A program made the translations under genes and the position numbers. Positions 36,143 to 46,100 of a stretch of DNA of 64,000 bases are shown in pieces; the stretch's first letter is position 1; the number at the start of each line of letters is the position of its first letter. This stretch comes from Methylobacter sp. Its GTDB lineage: Bacteria; Pseudomonadota; Gammaproteobacteria; Methylococcales; Methylomonadaceae. Below the pieces are notes generated by a model. It was not told the DNA's origin. It made no database searches and saw only the letters and a list, made by a program, of their open reading frames with translations. The stretch is taken from positions 1 through 64,000 of the forward strand of contig JAUYMY010000070.1 of the NCBI GenBank assembly GCA_030699385.1. Reading direction: 5' to 3'.

Positions 36143-36994
36143 TTACGCTTTTTCCATAGCCAATGCCGCCTGATACAACAGTTTTTTCCTAACGCCGGTA
36201 ATTTCTACCGCCAAGGCAACAGCGGTTTTAATCGAACATTCGGTCAATAAAATACTTAATATTTTTTGCTGTTCCGGAGTAATGTCCTGCTGTTGTTTAT
36301 CGATAGCGGCACCATCGACCAGCACCACAAATTCGCCCCTGCGCATATTGGCATCCTGCTCAACTAACTGCAGCATGTCAGCCAGACTGCTTTTGACAAT
36401 GGTTTCATGCAATTTGGTCAATTCCCGGGCAATAACGATTTGTCTATCCAGCGGCAATACTTTCGCCATGTCCTGCAACGATGCCAAAATTCGATGGCTG
36501 GATTCGTAAAATACCCAAGTAGTCGGGCACAGCAAACGTTCACTAAAAAACGCTACACGCGCCGAAGATGTCCTCGGCGAAAAGCCTGCAAAACTAAACT
36601 GCGTCACCGGCAAACCCGCCGCCGACAAGGCCGCAATCAGCGCACAAGCGCCCGGTATCGGCACCACATCGACGCCCGCCTCCCGCACCAGTTTGACCAA
36701 CGGCATCCCGGGATCGCTTAATAGCGGCGTCCCGGCATCGGAAACCAACGCAATAGACAAACCTTCGCGCAGCTTTTCCAACAATCCCACCGAGGCTTTG
36801 TCTTCATTATGCTGGTGCAATGAAATCAACTTATTACTGATGCCGTAATGCTGCAGCAGCATTTTTACATGCCGGGTATCTTCAGCGGCAATCAAATCGA
36901 CCTGTTTTAAAGTCTCAACCGCCCTGAAACTCATATCGGCTAAATTACCTATCGGCGTGGCAACAACGTATAATTTGCCGCATTCACTTGACAT
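36143..36994 (-). CDS. rsmI: 16S rRNA 2'-O-ribose C1402 methyltransferase RsmI
   Basis: RsmI methylates the ribose of C1402 in 16S rRNA, together with RsmH. The 283 residues start LYVVATPIGNLADMSFRAVETL and contain IAAEDTRHVKMLLQHYGI, LVSDAGTPLLSDPG, IPGACALIAALSAAGLP and FYESSHRI, all typical of the tetrapyrrole-methylase fold. It diverges from lpoA; the two starts are 31 bp apart, so both promoters overlap. Confidence 0.97.
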   Translation of the reverse strand: MSSECGKLYVVATPIGNLADMSFRAVETLKQVDLIAAEDTRHVKMLLQHYGISNKLISLHQHNEDKASVGLLEKLREGLSIALVSDAGTPLLSDPGMPLVKLVREAGVDVVPIPGACALIAALSAAGLPVTQFSFAGFSPRTSSARVAFFSERLLCPTTWVFYESSHRILASLQDMAKVLPLDRQIVIARELTKLHETIVKSSLADMLQLVEQDANMRRGEFVVLVDGAAIDKQQQDITPEQQKILSILLTECSIKTAVALAVEITGVRKKLLYQAALAMEKA

Positions 36995-37025
36995 TCAATA
37001 CTCTCACTTGAAATCTGATAAAAAA

Positions 37026-38876
37026 ATGCGCCCCAACTATAAGCCGCCATTATTATGTGCCCTGCTACCTAGCCTGTTGTTTTTGACCGGTTGCGCGGCC
37101 AAACCTGTCAGCAAGGACTTGTCCAAGCAAGAGACCTTGGTCACACAGCCATTAATCAGCAACGACAAGCCGGAACAACAGGTCGAATTATACCAGCAAC
37201 CGATACCGCCAAGGTCTACGGAACAAAATCAGCAACGCCTGCAAGCCGTCGACACGCTGATTCAAGCAGGCGATGGCAATGCCGCAAAACAAGTGGCCGA
37301 CCTGATCAGTCCCGCCGACTTGTCACCCGAACAGCGCGGTCAACTGACCATTATGTATGCGCAAATACTGCTCAGTTTTGGCGAAGCCGAACAGGCGCTT
37401 GATAATCTATCGCAGCTACAACCGCAGCAACTGAACTCGGACAACCAAAGCAAATATTTTCAAGCGCAAGCCTTTGCCTACTCGCTCACCGGCAATCTGC
37501 TGGGCAGCGCCAAAGCCAGAATGGCGCTGCACCCGTTAATCAACTCAGCCGATCAGCAGGAAAAAAATCAGGCCGCCATTCTGGAAGCCTTGCACCTCTT
37601 GCCCGAGACCGAGTTGCAAACTGTTCAAACCGACGACGTAGGCGGCTGGCTGACTTTAGCCAACATTTTAAGAGCCATCAATCAGCCTGATTTTAACCAG
37701 CAAATCAGCCAATGGCGCACACTGTTTCCGACTCATCCGGCCGACTTGAGTTTTTTAAACACGCCAGAGGACAACCCGCCTGAAATCAAGACCATCGCGC
37801 TGTTACTGCCCAAATCAGGCGCTTTCGCCCAGGCCGGCAATGCCATCCGCGCCGGCTTCATGGCCGCTTACAACCATGCCGACAGCATCAATAAACCCAC
37901 GCTACGCTTTTACAACAGCGAACAAGCACAGCCTCGCGCCCTCTACGATCAAGCCGTCGCCGAAGGCGCGCAATTAATCATCGGCCCGCTGGCTAAAGAG
38001 CAAATACAAATTTTAGCCGACAGCGTTAATTTCGAGGTGCCGGTGCTGGCGCTGAACCACATCCCCGGCCTGCAAAGGAACCGACTCTACCAGTTCAGCC
38101 TCAGCCCGCTTGATGATACCGAGCAAATCACCGAAAAAGCCTGGGAAGACGGCCATGAAAAAGCGCTGTTACTGATTCCCGACAACGCGCCCGGCCAGCG
38201 TAGCGCCGCTTATCTGACCGAAAACTGGGAAAACCGCAATGGCCGCATTCTGGAAACGCAAACTTACAACCCCAAAGAAACCGACTTTTCAGCGCCGATT
38301 CAAAAGCTGTTAAATCTCGATGAAAGCGAACAGCGTTACCAAAAAATCCTGACCCTGATACCCAATGCGCAATACACCCCAAGAAAACGACAAGATGCCG
38401 AGGCCATTTTGCTCAGTGCTTACAGCGCCGAAGCGCGCTTAATCAATCCACAGCTGCAATTTTACCAAGCCGGCAACCTGCCCATTTATGCGCTGCCCAG
38501 TATTTACAGCGGCCAAATCAATGCCGCACAAGATGCCGACCTGAATAAAATAACCTTTTGCGACACGCCCTGGTTATTTGACTCTGCCTATCCCGGTGAA
38601 CTCGGCATGGCCGCATTAGCCGAAACCTGGAGCCAATTCCCAACCTCTTATTTACGCCTGATCGCCATGGGTATTGATGCCTACAAACTGGCGACACGGC
38701 TGGACACTCTCGACGCCAATTCTTACCCCGGCGCCACCGGAACCCTGTCATTAAGTTCCGACCAGCGCATCCGGCGTAAACTGGTCTGCGCCAAATTCAG
38801 CGACGGCCAACCTGAGCCGATCGGCATTAAGCAAAACCCCATACAACAGCAACCCGCCGACCATGCTGTTTACTGA
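37026..38876 (+). CDS. lpoA: Lipoprotein activator of PBP1a, LpoA
   Basis: LpoA is an outer-membrane lipoprotein that reaches through the periplasm and stimulates the peptidoglycan synthase PBP1a. From the ATG at 37026 the 616 residues start with a lipoprotein signal ending in LFLTGC (Cys23). The N-terminal half (about 60-245) is helical and TPR-like; the C-terminal half (about 255-600) is a periplasmic-binding-protein-like fold starting KTIALLLPKSGAFAQAGNAIRAGFMAAY. The upstream in-frame ATG at 36957 lies within divergent rsmI and is rejected. The end overlaps yraN by 14 bp. Confidence 0.93.
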   Translation: MRPNYKPPLLCALLPSLLFLTGCAAKPVSKDLSKQETLVTQPLISNDKPEQQVELYQQPIPPRSTEQNQQRLQAVDTLIQAGDGNAAKQVADLISPADLSPEQRGQLTIMYAQILLSFGEAEQALDNLSQLQPQQLNSDNQSKYFQAQAFAYSLTGNLLGSAKARMALHPLINSADQQEKNQAAILEALHLLPETELQTVQTDDVGGWLTLANILRAINQPDFNQQISQWRTLFPTHPADLSFLNTPEDNPPEIKTIALLLPKSGAFAQAGNAIRAGFMAAYNHADSINKPTLRFYNSEQAQPRALYDQAVAEGAQLIIGPLAKEQIQILADSVNFEVPVLALNHIPGLQRNRLYQFSLSPLDDTEQITEKAWEDGHEKALLLIPDNAPGQRSAAYLTENWENRNGRILETQTYNPKETDFSAPIQKLLNLDESEQRYQKILTLIPNAQYTPRKRQDAEAILLSAYSAEARLINPQLQFYQAGNLPIYALPSIYSGQINAAQDADLNKITFCDTPWLFDSAYPGELGMAALAETWSQFPTSYLRLIAMGIDAYKLATRLDTLDANSYPGATGTLSLSSDQRIRRKLVCAKFSDGQPEPIGIKQNPIQQQPADHAVY

Positions 38877-39228
38877 GCTCAAAGCCAAAGCCGCGCATTT
38901 GCTGCGCGGCGAAAGCGCCGAACAGCAAGCCCACAATTTTTTGGTTAACAAAGGCTTGAAACCGGTGTGCCGAAATTTCAGCTGCAAACAGGGCGAGCTG
39001 GATTTAATCATGACCGACCAACAAACGCTGGTCATCGTTGAAGTGCGCTTTCGCAAAACCGACAAATACGGCAGCGCCGCCGAAAGCGTAACCCGCACCA
39101 AACAAGCCCGCATCATCGCCGCCACCCATATTTACCTGTCCACCCACAAAACCAAAGGCGCCATCCGCTTCGATGTCGTCGCCCTGTCCGGCAACGGCGA
39201 CATTAACTGGATACAAAATGCGTTTTAA
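38863..39228 (+). CDS. yraN: YraN family endonuclease-like protein (UPF0102)
   Basis: The 121 residues have the UPF0102 restriction-endonuclease-like core: AEQQAHNFLVNKGLKPVCRNFSCKQGELDLIM with the conserved GE-DLI, and VIVEVRFRKTDKYGSAAESV with the catalytic-type E-V-(K/R). Function is not established in the family; the fold suggests a nuclease. It overlaps lpoA, as in many gammaproteobacteria. Confidence 0.95.
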   Translation: MLFTELKAKAAHLLRGESAEQQAHNFLVNKGLKPVCRNFSCKQGELDLIMTDQQTLVIVEVRFRKTDKYGSAAESVTRTKQARIIAATHIYLSTHKTKGAIRFDVVALSGNGDINWIQNAF

Positions 39229-39282
39229 ATCCAACTTAAAAAGGGTCGCAGCCCGCAATGATAGCCTTTATAATCATCCGCT

Positions 39283-39870
39283 ATGAGCCTACAAAATCGC
39301 ATCATCAACCATTTCTCCGACAGCTTGCAAATCCAGCAAGACACGCTGGCTAACCTTGGCGAGCTTATTGAATTCGCCTCGCAACGCCTGGTCGCCGCCT
39401 TACTGAATGACAAAAAAATCCTGACTTGCGGCAATGGCCGCTCTGCTGCCGTCGCCCAAGTGCTGTCATCGGCCATGCTCAACCAATATGAGCGCGACCG
39501 GCCTTCGTTGCCCGCCATCGCTTTAACCGGCGATGTAACCACGCTGACCGCAATAGCGAACGACTCCCATTTTGATGATGTCTTCGCCAAACTGCTCAGG
39601 GCACTGGGCCAAAGCGGCGACATATTGGTTGTTTACAGCGACGGCGAAAATTCCGCCAATATCGCCAAAGCCGTGAGCACCGCGCACGACAAAGACATTA
39701 GCGTGATAGCGCTGACCGGCAATAATGGCGGCATGATTGCGCCGTTGCTGCATGAAACCGACATCGAAATCCGCGTGGTGTCGACCTCCAGCGCCCACAT
39801 TCAGGAAGTTCATGTGTTAATCACCCATTGCTTGTGCGACCTGATTGACCATCAATTATTTGGCGGCTAA
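39283..39870 (+). CDS. diaA: SIS-domain protein, DiaA / phosphoheptose isomerase-like
   Basis: The 195 residues form one SIS (sugar isomerase) domain: LLNDKKILTCGNGRSAAVAQVLSSAML, then SGDILVVYSDGENSANIAKAV and the end TSSAHIQEVHVLITHCLCDLIDHQLF. In E. coli the paralogue in this context is DiaA, a tetramer that helps DnaA at oriC; in pseudomonads the gene is often named gmhA. Context (lpoA-yraN-x) favours DiaA, but the sequence alone does not separate the two. The usual GNGGSA loop reads GNGRSA here. Confidence 0.85.
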   Translation: MSLQNRIINHFSDSLQIQQDTLANLGELIEFASQRLVAALLNDKKILTCGNGRSAAVAQVLSSAMLNQYERDRPSLPAIALTGDVTTLTAIANDSHFDDVFAKLLRALGQSGDILVVYSDGENSANIAKAVSTAHDKDISVIALTGNNGGMIAPLLHETDIEIRVVSTSSAHIQEVHVLITHCLCDLIDHQLFGG

Positions 39871-39881
39871 GCAAGCCACAC

Positions 39882-41288
39882 TTGACGACATTGACTCACA
39901 TCGCCCCCCTGCCCGCCGGTTTCTTAAGCTTACTGGCCGATATTTTCGCTGCCGAAACCATTTTCACCGCGCCCGAAGACTGCTGGACTTACGGCTACGA
40001 CAACAGCCGCCGCCATGTGCTGCCGCAGGCCGTGGTCTTCCCGACCACGCATGAACAAGTGGTCGCCGTGGTCAATGCCTGCAACCAGTTCAACATTGCA
40101 CTAACCGCCAGAGGGCGCGGCACCGGCACCACCGGTGCGACCGTGCCGCTAAAAGGCGGCCTGATTGTGTCGCTGGAACGCATGAACAAGCTGGTCGAAT
40201 TTTCCCCCGATAACCGCTACATCATCGTCGAGCCGGGCATGACTAACCAGCAAGTACAGGACATTGCCAAAGAACGCGGTTTTTTCTGGCCGCCCGATCC
40301 GACCAGCGCCGCTTTTTGCAGCATCGGCGGCAATCTGGCTTATAACTCCGCAGGCCCCAGGGCGGTCAAATACGGTACGCCCCGGGAAAATACGCTGGGT
40401 TTGCGCGCTGTGACCGGCGCGGGCAAGGACATCCGTGTCGGAGTGCATACCAGCAAAGGCGTGGTCGGTTATGACCTGACCCGGCTGATACTCGGCTCGG
40501 AAGGCACACTGGCGATTATTACCCAGGCGACGCTGAAACTGACGCCGCTGCCGGAAGCCACCAAAACGCTGCGCGCCCTGTACCATTCAGTATTCGATGC
40601 CGCCAAAGCGGTTTCCGCAATCATGTCGCAGCCGGTGATTCCGTGTGCGCTGGAATTCATCGACGGCAATGCCATCAACATGATCCGGCACTATTCGGAA
40701 ACCGACCTGCCCGAAAATGCGGGCGCGATGTTAATGATAGAAGTCGACGGCCAGTTGGAAGGTTTGGACACGGCGGCGGAAAAAGTGATGGCTGCCGCCA
40801 AAAACGACGGCCTGCTGGATATTAGGCTGGCGCAAACCGAGGCCGAAGTGAAAGCGCTGTGGCAAACCCGCAAAGCCCTGTCCCCGGCTTTGCGCAAAGT
40901 CGCGCCGAAAAAAATCAATGAAGATGTGGCGGTGCCGGTGACCGAAATGCCGGCCTTGATAGCGGGCTTGGGCGAGTTATCGAAAAAATACGATTTGCCC
41001 ATCATCAATTTCGGCCATGCCGGTAACGGCAATATCCACGTCAACTTATTGCTCGATCCCGATGAGCCGGAACAAGGCAAAAAAGCCCACGCCTGTCTTG
41101 ATGAAATCTTTTCCTTGGTGTTGGCGCTCAACGGCACGTTGTCCGGCGAACATGGTGTAGGCCTTGAAAAACGTGATTTTGTCGACAGAGAACTGGATGC
41201 CAATTCGTTGACATTGATGCGCGACATCAAGCGCCAATTCGACCCAAACGGCATTCTTAATCCCGATAAAATGTTTCCGCTGCTTTAA
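39882..41288 (+). CDS. FAD-linked D-2-hydroxyacid oxidase (GlcD/D-lactate dehydrogenase type)
   Basis: This 468-residue flavoprotein has an N-terminal PCMH/FAD domain (VVFPTTHEQVVAVVNACNQ, TARGRGTGTTGATVPLKGG, CSIGGNLAYNSAGPRAVKYG) and a C-terminal FAD-oxidase cap with FGHAGNGNIHVNLL and LSGEHGVGLEKR. The family oxidises D-lactate, glycolate or related acids; the electron acceptor is not evident and no FeS partner gene is next to it. The start is TTG at 39882, 11 bp after the diaA stop, without a clear ribosome site, so coupling with diaA is possible. Confidence 0.9.
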   Translation: MTTLTHIAPLPAGFLSLLADIFAAETIFTAPEDCWTYGYDNSRRHVLPQAVVFPTTHEQVVAVVNACNQFNIALTARGRGTGTTGATVPLKGGLIVSLERMNKLVEFSPDNRYIIVEPGMTNQQVQDIAKERGFFWPPDPTSAAFCSIGGNLAYNSAGPRAVKYGTPRENTLGLRAVTGAGKDIRVGVHTSKGVVGYDLTRLILGSEGTLAIITQATLKLTPLPEATKTLRALYHSVFDAAKAVSAIMSQPVIPCALEFIDGNAINMIRHYSETDLPENAGAMLMIEVDGQLEGLDTAAEKVMAAAKNDGLLDIRLAQTEAEVKALWQTRKALSPALRKVAPKKINEDVAVPVTEMPALIAGLGELSKKYDLPIINFGHAGNGNIHVNLLLDPDEPEQGKKAHACLDEIFSLVLALNGTLSGEHGVGLEKRDFVDRELDANSLTLMRDIKRQFDPNGILNPDKMFPLL

Positions 41289-41457
41289 ACGCCGGAGGCG
41301 TTAACCGATATGGCTGATGTCACCGTGACAGCATTGCAACGCCACTGGGACACCGATAAGCCTTCGACAATGCTTAGTGCCCAGGATGCCATCGACCAGA
41401 GAACACGAAGTTTCATTCTCCGTGTCGCCTAAAGCGCCCACTTTAGGTCTTTGTACT

Positions 41458-41492
41458 GATAATCTTTTTACCTGTTATTAATCAGAAGTTAT
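41458..41492 (+). repeat. Short intergenic repeat, copy 2
   Basis: Counterpart of 34608-34642. It overlaps the last codons and stop of the ceramidase-like gene. The segment 41397-41428 upstream matches 34575-34606 in inverted orientation. Confidence 0.5.
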
Positions 41493-42239
41493 CTGTTCCC
41501 GCAATCCCCAATAAAAAATCAACACGCCGACTGCAGCAACCAAATGCTTGAGCGAATGTCCACTCAGCAGGCCAAAAACACCATAAACTTCGGCGTCAAA
41601 CACTTCCATCAACTTCGCGATGGCATAAGCGCCAACAACGCCCCAGCGATATTTATCGCCGTTCACTTTTGATTCAAACTGCCACAAAATAATCGGTATC
41701 AACACAAGCGGCAAAAACTGCACCAGCGCATAAGCCCGCAAATCGCCATGCCCGTGCAATTCGGTCGCATACCAATAAAGCACTGAACCCATGCCCGCTA
41801 TTAACAGCGGGGCAAACAGCCGCCGCGCCAGCCAAATCGAAACATATTCGCCGACAATGGCGCTAAAAAACGCCGTGAACGCGAACGTCATCGGCAAGCG
41901 ATCCCAGAGCAGAGTGTGATGATTAGGTTCGAGATGGTAATACATGGAGCCGGAACCGGTTAAAAACACCCCGGCAAAAAATGTCAAATACAGCAACCGC
42001 AAAGGCTCCAGGCCGCCGCTTTCTTGATGCAACATAAGCTGCCGTATTCCCATCATGCCGATGACGACCAAGGGCACATTGGACAGCACATTATAAAAAT
42101 GGACTATATTGAGGAAGCGGCGCTGATCGGCGAAGTTGTGATAATCCGGGTTCTGGGCAATAGGATCAAGGCTAAAAACGACGGCAATAGCGGCAATTAT
42201 AATCAGCGCTATTATTTTCAGGCGTGGGTCGATGTGCAT
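41478..42239 (-). CDS. Ceramidase-like (CREST superfamily) membrane hydrolase
   Basis: A 253-residue protein with about seven membrane helices. It fits the alkaline-ceramidase-like CREST family: NVLSNVPLVVIGMMGI, a Ser/His pair in GSGSMYYHLEPNHHTLLWDRLPM with the family Asp, and the C-terminal GHSLKHLVAAVG where two histidines would complete the zinc site. Family members are metal-dependent amide hydrolases acting on lipids; the bacterial substrate is unknown to me. It is monocistronic, and the last codons overlap the short repeat at 41458-41492. Confidence 0.85.
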   Translation of the reverse strand: MHIDPRLKIIALIIIAAIAVVFSLDPIAQNPDYHNFADQRRFLNIVHFYNVLSNVPLVVIGMMGIRQLMLHQESGGLEPLRLLYLTFFAGVFLTGSGSMYYHLEPNHHTLLWDRLPMTFAFTAFFSAIVGEYVSIWLARRLFAPLLIAGMGSVLYWYATELHGHGDLRAYALVQFLPLVLIPIILWQFESKVNGDKYRWGVVGAYAIAKLMEVFDAEVYGVFGLLSGHSLKHLVAAVGVLIFYWGLREQITSD

Positions 42240-42321
42240 AAATTAGTGAGATTTTCTTGTCCCCTCACGAGCGCTCTTTCTACTGGCTGCCATCCCGCTA
42301 GCGTTAGACATGGCGATATGC

Positions 42322-42354
42322 AGACCTTCCAGATTTTTAAAACCTGAAAGGTCT
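42322..42354. repeat. Imperfect inverted repeat (family D)
   Basis: AGACCTTCCAG and CTGAAAGGTCT pair around an AT-rich centre (ATTTTTAAAAC). It lies between the ceramidase-like start and the rpiA end, and may act as terminator of rpiA or as a REP-type element. Confidence 0.7.
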
Positions 42355-42360
42355 AACTTT

Positions 42361-42384
42361 GCCGAGCTGGGGCTCGGCGTTCCC
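42361..42384. repeat. Single arm of REP-like repeat (family C)
   Basis: GCCGAGCTGGGGCTCGGC then GTTCCC matches the right arm of the palindrome at 61222-61297; a TGTCCCGA block follows about 15 bp downstream in both places. The first 18 bp are themselves palindromic. Confidence 0.75.
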
Positions 42385-42426
42385 GGTTATTTGTCGATTG
42401 TCCCGACTCAGAAAACAGGCGGAATC

Positions 42427-43080
42427 TTACTGGGTAACGACTTCAGTGCCTTTGCCGATTAACACCACATCGGCAGGGCGCATCGCAAAAATGCCGACGC
42501 AGACTACGCCGGTAATGTTGTTGATGATTTGTTCCAATTTAATCGGGTCGATAATGTCCAGATTATGCACATCGAGAATGACATTGTGGTTGTCGGTGAT
42601 GAAGTTTTCCCGCCATTCCGGCTGGCCGCCTAACTTGACCAACTCGCGTGCCACATAACTTCTGGCCATCGGAATCACTTCGACCGGCAGCGGGAATTTG
42701 CCCAGCACATCGACGCATTTGGTTTCATCGACGATACAGATGAATTTTTTACTGGCTGCAGCAATGATTTTTTCCCGAGTCAACGCGCCGCCGCCGCCTT
42801 TAACCAAATGTTTATGCGGGCTGACTTCATCAGCGCCATCGACATAAATATCCAATGTACCGACTGCGTTCAGATCGAACACCGGAATGCCGACTTTTTT
42901 CAACTGGGCGGTGCTCATTTCAGAACTGGATACCGCGCCTTCAATATCGCCTTTCACATCGGCCAAATAATCGATGAAATGTTTCACCGTAGAACCGGTG
43001 CCGACACCGACTATGGACACATCTTTAATGTAGTGCATCGCCGCTTGAGCTACTTTTTGTTTTAATTCGTCTTGAGTCAT
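42427..43080 (-). CDS. rpiA: Ribose-5-phosphate isomerase A
   Basis: RpiA interconverts ribose-5-phosphate and ribulose-5-phosphate in the pentose phosphate or ribulose monophosphate routes. The 217 residues are complete: [14 protein letters not shown] (phosphate loop), [41 protein letters not shown] with the catalytic Asp and Glu, and [19 protein letters not shown] precedes the ATG. Confidence 0.98.
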   Translation of the reverse strand: MTQDELKQKVAQAAMHYIKDVSIVGVGTGSTVKHFIDYLADVKGDIEGAVSSSEMSTAQLKKVGIPVFDLNAVGTLDIYVDGADEVSPHKHLVKGGGGALTREKIIAAASKKFICIVDETKCVDVLGKFPLPVEVIPMARSYVARELVKLGGQPEWRENFITDNHNVILDVHNLDIIDPIKLEQIINNITGVVCVGIFAMRPADVVLIGKGTEVVTQ

Positions 43081-43188
43081 AACGCTTCCTGGTTTTAATT
43101 ATAGGTGGGGAAAAGGTGTGTGATAATACCGCAGAACCAAACATTACTCAGCTGATTTTTAACATTGCCCCAATAAATTCAAGCGCCC

Positions 43189-46100
43189 ATGTTCATCCTG
43201 CACAGTTCCAACAAAACCGAAAATCTAGTCGCTCATCTGAGCGCTGTCATTGAAAACGCGCCGTTGGCTTCGCCGTTTGCCAAGGAAGTTTTTCTAATTC
43301 AAAGTCAGGGCATGGAACGCTGGTTATCCCAGCAATTGGCCAGTGAATTTAAAGTTTGGGGCAATTACGATTTCTTGTTTCCCGGCAAATTTTTCAGCTC
43401 GCTGGCGCAAAAAATCGACAGCCGCCTCAATGACGCCGCTTTTGACCGGCATTTGATGCACTGGCGGATTGAGACTTTACTGCGCAGACTGGATGGCGAG
43501 GTATTTCTGCCATTAACCCACTACCTGTCCGGCGAAAATATCGCGTTAAAACGCTACCAGTTGGCTCAGCAGTTGGCGCAGATTTTCGACCAATATCAGA
43601 TGATGCGGCCGGAGTTGCTGGACGCCTGGCAAAAACGCCAATTGCTCTACCAAACCACAACGGAACATTGGCAACAGGCGCTGTGGCTGCAAATAACCGA
43701 ACAAACCGGCAGGCGGCATCGCGGCGTGTTATGGCTGGACATGATTGCCAAATTAAACGCAGCCGAAGAAGGCGCATTCAGCAAGCAACTGCCGGAGCGG
43801 ATTTCGGTGTTTGGTCTGAACACCCTGCCGCCGTTATTTTTAAGCTATTTGCAGGCCCTGTCCAAGCATTGCCAGCTGCATTTATTTCTGCTCAATCCGG
43901 CGCAAGAATTTTGGGCCGATCTGGCCAGCAAACGGCAACGCAGCAACGACGAAGACTTTAGCGGTAATCCCTTGCTGTCAAGCCTGGGCCAGCAGGGACG
44001 CGAATTTCAGGAGATGTTGCTGGAGCAGGCGCAATTCGATTTTGAACCGGAAAGTTTCGAGCCGGTTGAGGCAAAAAATACCCTGCAATGGCTGCAAAAC
44101 AGCATTTTAACCAACCAATTGGATGCCGAGGAGATGCCGCCGCAAGACGACGATTCGATCAGCATTCATGCCTGCCATTCGCGGATGCGCGAAGTGGAAG
44201 TGCTAAAAAACCAGTTGCTGCAAACGCTGGAAAACGACAAGACACTGGAACTGCGCGATATTGTGGTGATGGCGCCGGATATTCAAGTTTATGAGCCGTT
44301 TATTTCCGCCGTGTTCGACAAAATTCAACACGCCATTGCCGACCGCAGTTTGCGCCTGAGCAACAATGCGCTGGATGCCTTCATTCGTTTTTTGGACTTG
44401 AGCCAAAGCCGCTTCGGTTGGCAGACGGTGCTGGATTTACTGGAACAACCGGTGGTTTATCCCAGTTTCGGCTTGTCTGAAGTTGACCTGGAATTGATCA
44501 AACACTGGGTGCAGCAGACCCATGTGCGCTGGGGCAAGTCGGCGCAACACAAACAGGAACTCGGCCTGCCCGAACTGAGCGAAAACACTTGGCAAGCCAC
44601 ACTGGACAGATTGCTGATGGGTTATGCGGTCGGTAGCGATCAGGATTTTGTCGCAGAGGTGCTGCCTTATCGCGACATTGAAGGCTCCTCGGCGCAGGCA
44701 CTGGGCGGTTTGTGCGATTTTATGCAGCTGTTGTTTAAGGCCGGCAAGGAGCTGAAACAGCCGAAAACGCTGAAAAGCTGGAGTACGCAGCTGTATTATT
44801 ACGCCGACCAATTAGTGACAGCGGCAGAGCCGGTCGAGCGCCAGCAGCTGAATGAACTGCTGGCCGAATTGTCCTCAGAATTCGCCACCGTGCATCATGA
44901 TGAAGTCGAGCTGCAAGTGATTATCAGCTGGCTGGAAGGCATGGTGGCCGAGCGCAAATCGTCGAACGGTTTTTTGCGCGGCCAACTGACCTTTTGCTCA
45001 ATGCTGCCGATGCGCTCGATTCCGTTCAAGGTGATTGCGTTGCTGGGCATGAATGACGGCGAATTCCCCAAAATAGACCGCAACCCAACCTTTGATTTGC
45101 TGGCGCAAGACTTCCACAAAGGCGACCGTTCGCACCGTAGCGACGACCGCTATCAGTTTTTGGAAATCCTGCTGTCGGCCAGACAGCAGCTGATTATGAC
45201 TTATATCGGCCAGTCGATCAGCCATAACGAGCCCATTCCGCCCTCGGTGGTGATCAGCGAATTGCTGGAGGTTTTACCCGGCGGCAACAAACTGATTACG
45301 CTGCATCCATTGCAATCATTCAGTCGGCGCTATTTTGACAGCAGCAGCGCTTTATTCAGTTTTGCCGAGGCCGATTGCGCCACCGCCAAAGCCTTATCGC
45401 GCCGGGGCGAGCCGTCAGACATGCCCGATAATCGGTGGTGGAAAGGGACAATTGCTGAAGCTGACACCGACATTGAGGTTATTGAATTAAGTGAGTTGTT
45501 CAGCTTTTTCCGGCATCCGCAACGTTATTTTATGCGCCAACAGCTGGATCTGCGCTTTAGCGGCATTGATGCCGACGCCGAAGAGCGCGAGCCGTTTGTC
45601 ATCGACAAACTGGAGGCTTACAGCATTTATCACGAATGGATAGACGGGGCATTAAACGGCAGGCCGATGCAGGTGAAAAAGTTGCAGGCGCAAGGGCGCT
45701 GGTTATCGGGTGTGCCGGGCGAATTGGAGTTTGACCGGACACAGCTGGCGGTCAATGGCTTTGTCGAACGCATACAAGCCAAAAACTTGGGCGCGCCGTT
45801 GGACGACAGGCCCATCGATCTGCGCATAGCCAATTACCGCGTGGTCGGTAGACTAGGCAACCTGTATGAACGCGGCAGCCTGTTGTATCGCTACGCCGAT
45901 TTAAAAGGCAAAGATTTTGTCTGCGCCCTGCTGCACCATCTGCTGCTTAACCGGATTCAGCCGCAATCGACGTTTTTGCTCAGCACCGATGAAGATTTAA
46001 CCTTGTTGCCGGAACATGGCTCACTAGAACCGCTGAGCGCATTGCTGGATTTATACCAACAAGGCCGCACACAACCCGATGCCTTTTTTGTCGAAGCGGC

